Assembly (NCBI RefSeq): GCF_000212355.1
Contig: NC_015496.1
Location: forward strand, 3,194,001-3,258,000
DNA length: 64,000 nucleotides
Direction of reading: 5' to 3'
Source of the DNA: Dokdonia sp. 4H-3-7-5
GTDB taxonomy: Bacteria > Bacteroidota > Bacteroidia > Flavobacteriales > Flavobacteriaceae
Of this stretch, positions 34,133 through 43,645 are shown one piece after another. The position numbers were made by a program, and so were the translations under genes. Each line of letters opens with the position of its first letter. Position 1 is the stretch's first letter. Below the pieces are notes generated by a model. The model saw nothing but the letters and a program-made list of their open reading frames with translations, ran no database searches and was not told where the DNA came from.

Positions 34133-35119
34133 TTATGTGGTCATTATCTCTGACACACGGATTAATTCCTTATTAATTTTACTTTTACCTTTTATTGCTT
34201 CATCTAGTGGTGTAAGCTCCATCATATCATGAATAGTACCCACCATAAAATTACTTTTACCCTCTAGAAGTGACTCTACAGCCTTTACTCCCATTCTACT
34301 TGCAAGAACACGATCATAACACGTAGGAGAGCCTCCACGCTGCATATGACCTAGTACAGATACTCGTACATCATATCCCTCCATATTCTCGTCTACATAG
34401 TCTTTTAGTTCAAAAACAGACTTTCCTATTTTATCACCTTCGGCTACAACAACAATACTTGAGGATTTTCCTGATATTTTAGAACGTTGTAAAGACTCTA
34501 CCAGCCTTTCTATCCCCATGTTTTCTTCTGGGATTAAAATTTCTTCTGCTCCTGCCCCTACTCCTGCGTTAAGAGCAATATGGCCTACATCACGACCCAT
34601 TACCTCTACAAAGAAAAGTCTGTCGTGTGAGTGTGCAGTATCACGTATTTTGTCAATCGCCTCTACTGCTGTATTAAGTGCCGTATCATATCCAAGGGTA
34701 CGATCTGTACCAGATATATCATTATCTATAGTACCTGGGATTCCTATTACGGGAAAATCAAACTCTTCGCTAAAGTGAAGTGCTCCAGTAAACGTTCCAT
34801 CACCGCCTATAACAACAAGTGCATCTATACCGGCTTTTACCATCTCGTTGTGTGCAATCTGCCTTCCATCTTCTGTCCTGAAGCGTTGACATCTTGCAGA
34901 CTTTAAAAAAGTTCCTCCTTTATTAATAATCCCCCGTACGCTTCTTGCATCGAGAGGAATAAAGTCACCTTCAATCATTCCATCATAACCTCTGTAGATA
35001 CCAACACAATCTATATTATGGTAGGCACAAGTACGCACTACAGAACGCACAGCAGCATTCATCCCTGGAGCATCTCCTCCAGAGGTCATCACTGCGATTT
35101 TGTTTATTTTTTTTGTCAT
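34133..35119 (-). CDS. pfkA: ATP-dependent 6-phosphofructokinase
   Basis: Phosphorylates fructose-6-phosphate. The 328-residue chain has TSGGDAPGMNAAVR at 9-22, VIGGDGTFTGA for ATP, and the catalytic GIPGTIDNDISGTD. VEVMGRDVGHIAL and HMQRGGSPTCYDR bind the sugar phosphate. Glycine after GGDG favours ATP over pyrophosphate. It heads the pfkA-gap operon. The upstream 200 bp contain a 22-bp palindrome (35201-35222) next to a candidate promoter, which suggests specific control. Confidence 0.96.
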   Translation of the reverse strand: MTKKINKIAVMTSGGDAPGMNAAVRSVVRTCAYHNIDCVGIYRGYDGMIEGDFIPLDARSVRGIINKGGTFLKSARCQRFRTEDGRQIAHNEMVKAGIDALVVIGGDGTFTGALHFSEEFDFPVIGIPGTIDNDISGTDRTLGYDTALNTAVEAIDKIRDTAHSHDRLFFVEVMGRDVGHIALNAGVGAGAEEILIPEENMGIERLVESLQRSKISGKSSSIVVVAEGDKIGKSVFELKDYVDENMEGYDVRVSVLGHMQRGGSPTCYDRVLASRMGVKAVESLLEGKSNFMVGTIHDMMELTPLDEAIKGKSKINKELIRVSEIMTT

Positions 35120-35200
35120 ATAAAAGCCAATAAAAATTAAATTTAGGAAACTTACCCTAGAAATATCAAGGAATTAGAGGGTATTTTGCGGGATTGTCAA

Positions 35201-35222
35201 TTTCAAACGTTTTCGTTTGAAA
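35201..35222 (-). promoter_or_regulatory. Candidate operator upstream of pfkA-gap
   Basis: Perfect inverted repeat TTTCAAACG-TTTT-CGTTTGAAA. On the minus strand it is followed directly by TTGACA and, after 21 bases, TAATTCCTTG, a possible Bacteroidota -33/-7 pair about 50 bp before the pfkA ATG. The AACG/CGTT halves recall LacI-type sites. The binding protein is unknown. Confidence 0.5.
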
Positions 35223-35286
35223 AGTTTTTTCAGATTCTAAGAATTTGGGAGAAAAAATGAAGAAAATAGAAGGGAAATATTAGAAA

Positions 35287-35306
35287 TACGCTTTCGCGAA
35301 AGCGTA
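35287..35306. repeat. Palindromic repeat, full 20-bp form
   Basis: Perfect 20-mer 12 bp after the tamB stop. On the tamB strand it is preceded by seven T and followed by TTTCTAATATTT, so it may help end the tamB transcript. Confidence 0.95.
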
Positions 35307-35318
35307 AAAAAAGTCTAA

Positions 35319-38300
35319 TTAGCGATTAAACTGTACTCCATCTGGAGCTATTTTTTTAGGCACGTCCTTTTCACCTTTGGCTTGCTCAACAGCTTCTTTT
35401 ATTTTGCCCTTAAAGATTTTACGAAGCAATTCTTTGAAGGTATTGAAATCTACCGCATACGATAATCCCACTCCTTGCGTATATCCTTCTGTCTCGCCTA
35501 TAAATTGAATATCTGTCTGGCGGTTGAAAACTTTGGCGCGCAGTGTCCCATCTTCGTTCAAGAGAAAATCTATTTCTACATCCCCTACAATCACGCTCTC
35601 ACTCACTCCACCCGTAGGCACTCCAACCTTACCATTAATAAGTACACGGTTTGTAATTTGTGTGGAGAGCGTCACTCCCACTCTACCGGCAGACTGTACA
35701 TCGAGAGTAGGGTCACGATCTGCTTGTACAAGATCTATACCTACGTCAAAAATACTGTCGTCATCATTAAAGAGAATTCCAGATAGAATAGATGATGTAG
35801 TCTCAAGTAAGTTATTTACCGCAGCCGAAGCCGTATTAATATCTGCCGAACTTAAAAAGGCTCCTTGAGATACTAGGGATATCGCATTAAGCTCCTTAGC
35901 ATTTCTATCTTGAAGTAAAAACTCTAATTCTGAAACCACCGTACTACCTGCTCCAGGAAATTCTATATCAAAAGTAATATCTGGCTTGAGTAGCTCACCA
36001 TCTAAATTGATAACTACGTTTACAGGAATCTTTCTATTTACCGTAGAAGTTTGCAGTAACGTTCCTGGATTTGCTTGCGTTCTATAGATTGCGCTTACAT
36101 CTAGAAGTGCTTTTGCAGGATCGCCATCCCAACGTATGTTTGCATCTTGTTGTAATATAAAATCCTTTGTAATAAAGCCACCATATCTAAAGTTAAAGAC
36201 ACCTTCGGTAGCAATAAAATCCCCGTTCATTATAAACTTGCCGTTAGTATCTAGCTGTATCAATAGTGTTCCCACTCCTCTACCTCTTAGCGTACTTCCG
36301 TTTGCTTTATCGACCACCACCTCCACTTCTGCATCTGGATCAATATCTAGATCAAAGTTTACAGAAAGTCCTTTTACAGCCTCTGTAATTACTTGTACGC
36401 CATTAATGCGCGCTTCTTTTTCTTCTGGACTTAAGAATTTAATATAAGAGTTGTCTCCTAGTGCCTCAGAGTCATCTATCGGAATCTTAAAAGTAGTTCC
36501 TCTCGCAGTTTCTCCAAAAACATCAATAACCAAGTTATCTGTAGGCCCTTTGATAAACGCTTCACCTTCTAAAAATGCTGTACCATAATAGAGAGATTCT
36601 AGATCTTCTTCGGTATCCAGCACTGCAATTCTTGTAGCCGAAATGCCAAGATCAAGTTTCCAATCACTAAAAGACTTATGACTTATAGAACCGTTAAGTG
36701 CACCTAGCGTTTTATACTTAACATCCTCCAACTGTATTGCATCAAAAATGAACTGTTGTTTATTTAATGTAACATTTGAAGTGCCTTTGAAGTCGTAGTT
36801 AACATTTAAATAAGGAATGGCAATTCCCGCATTCTCTAGCGTGAGATTCCCATTGATGTCAGGATTTCTGTAATCACCTACTACTTTTGCCTCTCCGCTT
36901 GCTAGTCCTCTTATTTGATCTATAACTCCTTTACCCATCGGGTTAAAGGGGCTTAAATCTAAATCACTGAGTCCTACATCCATATCAATATAAGGCACTT
37001 TTCCCGAAGCATCTATACTTCCATCTGCTGTTAAAGAACGGAGACCATCGCGCTCTAACTTAGATTTTATACTATATTTTGAAAGTGTAGCATTACCAGT
37101 AACATTTAAGTCCAGCTGACCAAGATTAGTCCCGTTTACCGAAAAGTCTTTAATGGCAAGAGACGTATTTGGCAAATAAGCACCGTTCTTTTGTAAGATA
37201 TCGAGTTTACCATTGATACGTCCTCCTAAATCAAGACTGTCAAGATCTGGTGTTACCTTGGCAAGATCAACATTTTTAAAATTGGCTTTGACATCCTTAT
37301 AAGTACTATCCCTAAGTTGCCCTTTAAGATCAATACGTTCATCATTGTGGCTCAGCACTAATGTATTAATGTCAATATCTTTAAAGTTATTATCAAAGAC
37401 TACACTGTTCTTTCTATCATTCTCTTCATTAATAAACCAAGGATTCTCTTTAAAAATGATTTTTGATTTTTTAAACCCTAATACAGAGTTTCCTTCTGCG
37501 TTAATGGTGTGATATAAAGAGAGATCAAAGGAATCATCGTTGCGCTTACCACCTTTAAATTCTGACCTCATGAATAATGTATCCTTTAGAGTAACATTAA
37601 TGAGATTAAAATCTGATACTGCATAGAAACCTGCATTTATACTATCTGCAGCTACGTAAGTATTAAATAAAGGGTTCTTATTATCTACACGGACCTCAAT
37701 TGCTTCTGCCATGTAACCAAAGGCATCTATCTTTGGTGACTTGAAGGTGAGTTTGAATTCAGAATCATTTGCCACCACACTACCTCGTATGATTGTTTCT
37801 GGCTCAAAATCTAACTCGGGAACAAATATGGCTACTATCTTATTAAAGATGGTAAACTCAAAATCCATAAACTGATCTTGTGTAAGAATTTCTGGCTGAT
37901 AGTTTGTGTATAAACTCCCAATAGCATTTTTAAATAATGGTACCACTTCATTAAACTTAAAAATACCTTGAACCTCACCACTTATAATCTCTGTGGAGTT
38001 AATATCAATGGTACGCACTTTTTTTGCGTCAAACTTTGCGGTGATTTCAAAATCTTTAAAGCTGTAGGTATTATTCTTATTTTGATAACTAGCATCTGCA
38101 AAAGAAATTCTACCATAGACGTCTTCTATGTTTGTACCCTTCATGTCTATAATAACATTACCCTTAAGGATGGAAATGCTATCATTGATAAAATTGAGCA
38201 TTTTAAGATCTGCGTAGTCAATTTGAGCTTCTAGATCGTAGCTATTAAACTCTTTTGAGATATCTATTAATCCGTTAAGTTTTGCTTTTGCATTAGGATC

Positions 38301-39779
38301 ATCAAGCAATAACTCTCCATCAAAAACTGGCGCTTTAAGATTTCCAAAGACCGTAATATTTTTATAGACATAGTTATTATACCCCATACTTTTTATACTT
38401 CCAGAGAGCTTTGTATTTATGGTTTCTTGTATAAATCCTTTTCCCTCAACATCCATATCAAAGGTGGTCTTCCCCAGTCGTTTATCATCTAGCAGTTTAC
38501 CTAAGTTAAAGTTATCGAACTTTACATTACCCTCATAGCCTGCATTATCTGCATCTCTCAATCCCTTCAATAAAAGATTTAGTGAGATATCACCTAAGTT
38601 TGTGGCGATATCACCTTCAGCTACAACTGTAGAAAGCGTTACTGCGTTAGCACCTCGGAAAGATACTTGACCTAATTTTGACATTTCTGGTGGTAACGAA
38701 GAAAGTACGTCTGGCAACAATCTTTTTAGATCAAAATAATTGGTTTCAATCTTATTATAATTTCCAGATATTCTAAAATCATCACCGCTCACTACTCCGT
38801 CAAAATAAACATCACCTTCTATTACAGAATTCCCTAATCCTGTTACTCTAAGATTTGGCACTCTAAAGTCATTAAGGTACCCAGTTACATTCCCAGATAT
38901 ATGTAAATCAATGTCTGGCGCAATCTCTCTATAGAATGGACGTATATCGTTAGTAGATATTTTTGCTTTCGCGAAAGCGGCATCCAACTCCACTAGCGTA
39001 TTAAAATCATCTAGCGCTCCATCTGAGGTATCTAACTTGATATCACCCTCAATAGCAGAAAAGTCTGTTGTAAGTGAAAAATCTTTGAGCGTTATTAAAT
39101 CTGGATCATAGTGAAAAGTTCCATCTAGCGATTTTATCTGGTAGCCTCTTATAGCATCAAATGATAGTGACTCAATATGAGCATCTACAGAGCTGCTATT
39201 GAGATGAAAATCTTCCCAGTTAGTTGAAAGGTCTTGATAATCGAGTACTAACGAGTTTTCTAAATCTCCATTTACATACATAAATCGACCTTCAGAAATT
39301 GCCACATTATCTGAAGACATAATAAAAGCCTTTCCAGATTTAGGAGCATTTGTCGCAAACTGGCGTGAGAATAGCGTTAAGTTATCTGAGGCTTCACCTT
39401 TATACTTTGTGAGGTAAAAGTTTACACCTTCAAGTGTAATATCGCCTAGTTCCATATTATTGTCTAGCACCTTCTGGACACTATAAAGACTTGTAGCAAG
39501 CTCTCTCACGTAGATCATAGTATCCTGCTTATGATCTTTAATTAATGTTCCTTTCACAAGAACATCTCCATTCCATTTGAGACCTACACGTTCTACTTGT
39601 ATGCTCGTACCGTAGGTATTATTTATGCGCTCCGTAACACTCTTGGCAATTCGAGTTTGAACGCTGGGAAGAGAAAACAACAATAGAATGAGCCCAAAAA
39701 GCAAGAATAACACTAGAAGTGTGCGAAGTGCTATTTTTTTAAATTTCTTGATAGGGCTTATTGTTTTAACTTTGTACAC
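35319..39779 (-). CDS. tamB: Translocation and assembly module protein TamB
   Basis: A 1486-residue envelope protein. One N-terminal membrane anchor (about residues 18-40, TLLVLFLLFGLILLLFSLP) is followed by a very long beta-rich repetitive region that forms the periplasm-spanning lipid or protein bridge of the AsmA/TamB type. The conserved DUF490/TamB domain lies near 1130-1450 (GEGVFNFRYGGFITKDF, VGVTLSTQITNRVLINGKVG). Together with a BamA-like partner such proteins serve outer-membrane assembly or phospholipid transport; no partner gene is nearby. A palindromic repeat at 38965 is read AAFAKAK near residue 267. Divergent from tsaD, only 21 bp apart. Confidence 0.92.
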   Translation of the reverse strand: MYKVKTISPIKKFKKIALRTLLVLFLLFGLILLLFSLPSVQTRIAKSVTERINNTYGTSIQVERVGLKWNGDVLVKGTLIKDHKQDTMIYVRELATSLYSVQKVLDNNMELGDITLEGVNFYLTKYKGEASDNLTLFSRQFATNAPKSGKAFIMSSDNVAISEGRFMYVNGDLENSLVLDYQDLSTNWEDFHLNSSSVDAHIESLSFDAIRGYQIKSLDGTFHYDPDLITLKDFSLTTDFSAIEGDIKLDTSDGALDDFNTLVELDAAFAKAKISTNDIRPFYREIAPDIDLHISGNVTGYLNDFRVPNLRVTGLGNSVIEGDVYFDGVVSGDDFRISGNYNKIETNYFDLKRLLPDVLSSLPPEMSKLGQVSFRGANAVTLSTVVAEGDIATNLGDISLNLLLKGLRDADNAGYEGNVKFDNFNLGKLLDDKRLGKTTFDMDVEGKGFIQETINTKLSGSIKSMGYNNYVYKNITVFGNLKAPVFDGELLLDDPNAKAKLNGLIDISKEFNSYDLEAQIDYADLKMLNFINDSISILKGNVIIDMKGTNIEDVYGRISFADASYQNKNNTYSFKDFEITAKFDAKKVRTIDINSTEIISGEVQGIFKFNEVVPLFKNAIGSLYTNYQPEILTQDQFMDFEFTIFNKIVAIFVPELDFEPETIIRGSVVANDSEFKLTFKSPKIDAFGYMAEAIEVRVDNKNPLFNTYVAADSINAGFYAVSDFNLINVTLKDTLFMRSEFKGGKRNDDSFDLSLYHTINAEGNSVLGFKKSKIIFKENPWFINEENDRKNSVVFDNNFKDIDINTLVLSHNDERIDLKGQLRDSTYKDVKANFKNVDLAKVTPDLDSLDLGGRINGKLDILQKNGAYLPNTSLAIKDFSVNGTNLGQLDLNVTGNATLSKYSIKSKLERDGLRSLTADGSIDASGKVPYIDMDVGLSDLDLSPFNPMGKGVIDQIRGLASGEAKVVGDYRNPDINGNLTLENAGIAIPYLNVNYDFKGTSNVTLNKQQFIFDAIQLEDVKYKTLGALNGSISHKSFSDWKLDLGISATRIAVLDTEEDLESLYYGTAFLEGEAFIKGPTDNLVIDVFGETARGTTFKIPIDDSEALGDNSYIKFLSPEEKEARINGVQVITEAVKGLSVNFDLDIDPDAEVEVVVDKANGSTLRGRGVGTLLIQLDTNGKFIMNGDFIATEGVFNFRYGGFITKDFILQQDANIRWDGDPAKALLDVSAIYRTQANPGTLLQTSTVNRKIPVNVVINLDGELLKPDITFDIEFPGAGSTVVSELEFLLQDRNAKELNAISLVSQGAFLSSADINTASAAVNNLLETTSSILSGILFNDDDSIFDVGIDLVQADRDPTLDVQSAGRVGVTLSTQITNRVLINGKVGVPTGGVSESVIVGDVEIDFLLNEDGTLRAKVFNRQTDIQFIGETEGYTQGVGLSYAVDFNTFKELLRKIFKGKIKEAVEQAKGEKDVPKKIAPDGVQFNR
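38965..38978. repeat. Palindromic repeat inside tamB
   Basis: GCTTTCGCGAAAGC core, read in the tamB frame as AFAKA. Confidence 0.93.
39767..39774 (+). promoter_or_regulatory. Candidate -7 element for tsaD inside the tamB 5' end
   Basis: TAACTTTG matches TAnnTTTG, with TTG at 39748-39750 upstream (16-bp gap, slightly short). It lies within the first codons of tamB on the opposite strand, so tsaD and tamB promoters must overlap. Confidence 0.5.
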
Positions 39780-39800
39780 TTACTGCAACATACGTGCCTT

Positions 39801-40841
39801 ATGAATAATACGATTACTTCTACTTATATTCTTGCAATAGAATCATCTTGTGATGACACTGCTGCTGCTGTTTTACACAACGACAAGGTACTCTCAAATG
39901 TTGTTGCAAACCAAGACATTCATCAAGAATATGGAGGGGTAGTTCCAGAGCTTGCTTCACGTGCACATCAACAAAATATTGTTCCCGTTGTAACAGCTGC
40001 TTTACGCAAAGCAAATATCGATAAAAATCAGCTAAGCGCTATAGCTTTTACAAGTGGTCCAGGCTTATTAGGATCTTTACTTGTGGGTACCTCTTTTGCT
40101 AAATCATTTGCTTTGGGTTTAGATATACCCCTTATTGATGTTAATCATATGCAAGCACACATTCTAGCTCATTTTATTGATGAAGAAGGCTATAGTAAAC
40201 CTACATTTCCCTTTCTAGGAGTTACTATCTCCGGAGGTCACACACAGATTGTTCGTGTAGATGATTACTTCACCATGGAGGTTATAGGGCAAACTATAGA
40301 CGACGCCGTAGGGGAAGCTTTTGATAAAAGTGCAAAAATATTAGGCTTACCCTATCCTGGAGGACCATTAATTGATAAATATGCACAAAACGGAGACCCT
40401 AAAGCCTTTCCTTTTACAAAACCTAAAGTAGGCGGACTAGACTTCAGTTTTAGTGGTCTCAAAACGCAAATTATGTATTTTGTACAAAAGCAACAGCTAG
40501 CAGATCCCAGCTTTATAGATAATCGTCGCGATGATGTTTGTGCATCAATTCAATATACTATTGTCAATATTTTGATGGATAAAATTAAAAAAACTGTAAA
40601 AGAAACAGGGATTACTCAAATTGCAATAGGTGGTGGTGTTTCAGCAAATAGTGGAATACGGGCTGCTCTAAAAGCAACTGAGTCAAAATATGGATGGACT
40701 ACCTATTTACCTAAATTTCAATACACCACAGATAACGCAGCAATGATAGGAATTGTGGGTTATTTAAAATATAATGAGCTATCTGATAAAAACGCGTATC
40801 AAGACCTTGGTATTAGTGCTCAATCACGATTAAAAATATAA
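39801..40841 (+). CDS. tsaD: tRNA N6-adenosine threonylcarbamoyltransferase
   Basis: Transfers threonylcarbamoyl to A37 of ANN-decoding tRNAs as part of the TsaBDE system. The 346-residue chain opens ILAIESSCDDTAAAVL. Metal-binding histidines H116 and H120 sit in DVNHMQAH. Further ASKHA motifs are SGGHTQIVR, GEAFDKSAKILGLPYPGG and IAIGGGVSANSGIR. The length is standard. The rsmE start follows 2 bp after the stop, forming a two-gene translation operon divergent from tamB. Confidence 0.96.
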   Translation: MNNTITSTYILAIESSCDDTAAAVLHNDKVLSNVVANQDIHQEYGGVVPELASRAHQQNIVPVVTAALRKANIDKNQLSAIAFTSGPGLLGSLLVGTSFAKSFALGLDIPLIDVNHMQAHILAHFIDEEGYSKPTFPFLGVTISGGHTQIVRVDDYFTMEVIGQTIDDAVGEAFDKSAKILGLPYPGGPLIDKYAQNGDPKAFPFTKPKVGGLDFSFSGLKTQIMYFVQKQQLADPSFIDNRRDDVCASIQYTIVNILMDKIKKTVKETGITQIAIGGGVSANSGIRAALKATESKYGWTTYLPKFQYTTDNAAMIGIVGYLKYNELSDKNAYQDLGISAQSRLKI

Positions 40842-40843
40842 GA

Positions 40844-41548
40844 ATGCAGTTATTTTATAGTGAGACATTAACAATAGATAGCGACACCTATACCCTACCT
40901 AAAGATGAAAGTAAGCACGTAATACGTGTTTTACGTAAAAAAACTGGTGATGCCATTCACCTCACTAATGGCCACGGATATCTTTTTAATGCAATCGTGG
41001 CAGAAGAAAATCCTAACAAGTGTAGATTGCAAATAGAAAGTTATAGTTATCAAGAGCCTAGAAATTATAAACTTCATCTAGCTGTTGCACCTACAAAACT
41101 TAATGACCGCTTTGAGTGGTTCTTAGAGAAAGCTACAGAAATAGGTATTACAGAAATTACACCACTACTTTGTGATCATAGCGAACGCAAGGTTATAAAA
41201 GAAGAGCGTTTCATGAAGATTATCCAAAGCGCTATGAAGCAATCACTACATTATCATCTCCCTAAAATGAATGCTCTCACCTCCTTTTCTGATTTTGTGG
41301 GGCATCAAAATCATGAAGATACATTTATTGCACACTGTGAAGATCTTAAAAAAGAGTCCCTTAAAGACTATCTCAAGCCAAACAAATCATACACTATACT
41401 CATAGGTCCAGAAGGAGATTTTTCTCCTGCCGAAATTGAACTTGCTCTTAAACAAGGTATTATTCCTGTGTCTCTTGGTAAGAGTCGTTTACGCACAGAG
41501 ACAGCAGCTATAGTTGCTTGTCACAGCGTCGCTTTTATTAATGAATAA
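40844..41548 (+). CDS. rsmE: 16S rRNA m3U1498 methyltransferase
   Basis: SPOUT-class methyltransferase of 234 residues that methylates U1498 of 16S rRNA. The N-terminal PUA-like part contains DESKHVIRVLRKKTGD. The knotted SAM site is formed by ILIGPEGDFSPAEIELA and SLGKSRLRTETAAI, a diagnostic pair for RsmE. Immediately behind tsaD (2-bp gap), so translation is likely coupled. Confidence 0.95.
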   Translation: MQLFYSETLTIDSDTYTLPKDESKHVIRVLRKKTGDAIHLTNGHGYLFNAIVAEENPNKCRLQIESYSYQEPRNYKLHLAVAPTKLNDRFEWFLEKATEIGITEITPLLCDHSERKVIKEERFMKIIQSAMKQSLHYHLPKMNALTSFSDFVGHQNHEDTFIAHCEDLKKESLKDYLKPNKSYTILIGPEGDFSPAEIELALKQGIIPVSLGKSRLRTETAAIVACHSVAFINE

Positions 41549-41683
41549 TTACTGGCATTTAAACTCAAAAAACTAGAACAAAAAGCAGATTTTGTAAATT
41601 CAAATATTAATGGTTTATTTGCTTCCTGCGTCTCCACAAGAGATAAAGGCCCAACCTATTATTAATCAAAAGATTAGATAAAA

Positions 41684-42682
41684 TTGCGCAATTTTGTCAA
41701 GACGGTTGTACCCTTTATCCCGGCGCTTATGAGCGTTTTCGGAGGCATTACTATGATGATAAGTTTAGAGTTATTTTTTACAAATGACCACCTACCTGAG
41801 TTCAAAAACATACTTCTGTTACTAATATTTTTGAGTTCTATTCTTGTTGTCGTTGTTCTTGGTTTTATTCTTTCAAAAACAGCCCGTCTTAAGTTTTCTG
41901 GAGATTCATTATCTCAAGAGATACAAAAATTGACACAGCAAGTTCACTATTTTAGGGATATTGCAGATATTCTTTTAAGATCATCAGTGTGGACACCAGG
42001 GCTTAAAGAATACATTGACGAGGAATTTTCAAATCTCAATTACTTTTTAGTCAAAGAGTTCTACAAAGGAAGGTCTAAACTAGCATTAGAATATATAGAA
42101 GAAAAAGATCGCTACGGAGAAACAGAAATACTATACCTAGAAACCAAATCACTACTTCTCAATGATCCTAGTAAGAGCAGTGTAAAAGGTTATATGAATC
42201 CTAAAGAATATGATGTACGCATGCTCAAAAAATGGACAGAGCATAAGGTAGGAATGGGCTGGAACCATTACTTTGGATTTAAATATAACCAGTTTAAAGA
42301 AGAACTAGATATACATCGCGTGTATGAACGCCATCAAGAGAGGATTTTAAAGTATGCAACACAGCTAGACCCCATAAGATACAGAGGTATGGGATTCAGC
42401 GAAGAGCTTATTTCAAAACTTGGAATGCACCTTTCTGAAGAAGTACTTCCTCAATTACTAAGTCTTACATCGCAGTCTGTACGGAAAGTTCCCAAAGTTA
42501 TAACGGTTGCATTTATACTAATTGTATTGCTCGTAATATTCGGGGTAATACAACCTACCATCACCCTTCTTTTTGGGTTGAATGTAGTATTCGGTTTTAT
42601 ATCTATAACTGTTGTAGTGAGCATCATTTTCTTCTTAATGCTTTCTATATATCCTTTCGTAAAACGAGAAATTAATGGCTGA
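41684..42682 (+). CDS. Membrane protein of unknown function
   Basis: A 332-residue protein with two hydrophobic helices near the N-terminus (about 9-30 and 40-62) and two near the C-terminus (about 268-290 and 296-320). They enclose a charged cytoplasmic-type region rich in K, E and Y. No enzyme motif is recognised. Start is TTG at 41684; an internal ATG at codon 16 would cut into the first helix. A palindromic repeat follows 2 bp after the stop. The nearest gene downstream is a CDP-alcohol phosphatidyltransferase, which might hint at a membrane role, but no more can be said. Confidence 0.72.
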   Translation: MRNFVKTVVPFIPALMSVFGGITMMISLELFFTNDHLPEFKNILLLLIFLSSILVVVVLGFILSKTARLKFSGDSLSQEIQKLTQQVHYFRDIADILLRSSVWTPGLKEYIDEEFSNLNYFLVKEFYKGRSKLALEYIEEKDRYGETEILYLETKSLLLNDPSKSSVKGYMNPKEYDVRMLKKWTEHKVGMGWNHYFGFKYNQFKEELDIHRVYERHQERILKYATQLDPIRYRGMGFSEELISKLGMHLSEEVLPQLLSLTSQSVRKVPKVITVAFILIVLLVIFGVIQPTITLLFGLNVVFGFISITVVVSIIFFLMLSIYPFVKREING

Positions 42683-42684
42683 TT

Positions 42685-42701
42685 TACGCTTTCGCGAAAG
42701 C
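42685..42701. repeat. Palindromic repeat, 17-bp form
   Basis: TACGCTTTCGCGAAAGC, 2 bp after the stop codon of the preceding membrane protein gene; the right arm lacks GTA. Confidence 0.93.
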
Positions 42702-42795
42702 AGAAAGAACTACTTAAACCTTATCTTTACATAAAATAAATTGCTGTTTTAAATGCACCTTCTAGGTTTTTAAAAATGCTACTACCTAGAAATTT

Positions 42796-43569
42796 ATGTC
42801 AAAATTACCCAAAGCACACAAATTTGTTGACCTTTCTGATTATGGCCGAAGCATTGCGCGCCTTATCGCACTTTCCCTAAAAAACACAGCAACAACTCCT
42901 GTACAAGTAACCTACTCTTTTGTAGTAAGTGGCATTATTGCTATTATTTGTATTATTAAGGGGTATTACTTTTTGGCTGCATTTTTCTTGATTCTAAAAT
43001 CAATTCTTGACGCAGCAGATGGCGAACTTGCTAGAATTAAAAAAACACCTTCTTACACTGGAAGATATCTAGATTCAATATCTGATATTCTACTAAATGC
43101 TGCAATACTATACACCATTGGATATATAACTAATACTGACTTATACTGGACGGTGTGTGCCTTTCTTTGCATACAACTTCAAGGAACATTATATAATTAC
43201 TACTATGTGATACTACGTAGCAAGCTTAATGGCGACACCACAAGTCGTGTTATAGAAATAGGAATTCCTAAGGCGTTGCCAGGAGAGCAGCAAAGTACTG
43301 TTACATTTTTATATAAAACATACAGAGTGTTGTATGGCGCATTTGACGCTCTTATTTATAAGCTGGACCCTAAGGCAGAGAAAGGGTCTATTACACCTAA
43401 CTGGTTGATGACAATAGTTTCTACTTTTGGTCTAGGTTTTCAATTATTATTAATTGCATTTTTTCTTGTGGTTGGACTTGCAGATTATATAATTCCTTTT
43501 TTTATAGGATACTCAATTATGATACCTATTTTAATAATCACTAGAATGATAGTTACAAGAGAAGTGTAA
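42796..43569 (+). CDS. CDP-alcohol phosphatidyltransferase family protein
   Basis: A 257-residue integral membrane enzyme. The family signature DX2DGX2ARX8GX3DX3D is fully present in DAADGELARIKK plus TPSYTGRYLDSISD. About six hydrophobic helices surround it. Such enzymes move a phospho-alcohol from a CDP-alcohol to a second alcohol in phospholipid synthesis. The exact product (phosphatidylglycerol phosphate, inositol- or serine-type lipid) cannot be told. A strong terminator follows. Confidence 0.9.
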   Translation: MSKLPKAHKFVDLSDYGRSIARLIALSLKNTATTPVQVTYSFVVSGIIAIICIIKGYYFLAAFFLILKSILDAADGELARIKKTPSYTGRYLDSISDILLNAAILYTIGYITNTDLYWTVCAFLCIQLQGTLYNYYYVILRSKLNGDTTSRVIEIGIPKALPGEQQSTVTFLYKTYRVLYGAFDALIYKLDPKAEKGSITPNWLMTIVSTFGLGFQLLLIAFFLVVGLADYIIPFFIGYSIMIPILIITRMIVTREV

Positions 43570-43591
43570 CACTTCCTCTTCTTATAAACCA

Positions 43592-43626
43592 AAAAAGCCC
43601 AGCTATTATATATAGCTGGGCTTTTT
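43592..43626. terminator. Bidirectional intrinsic terminator
   Basis: A 14-bp stem, AAAAAGCCCAGCTA / TAGCTGGGCTTTTT, with a 7-nt loop. A-run on one side and T-run on the other serve both the phosphatidyltransferase gene and the converging barrel-protein gene. Confidence 0.95.
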
Positions 43627-43645
43627 GATTAAATAATAAGGTAGG

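Noticed and set aside
35201-35233. TTTCAAACG palindrome plus T-run as a plus-strand terminator
   Set aside because: There is no plus-strand gene upstream to terminate; its place before the pfkA promoter makes an operator more likely.
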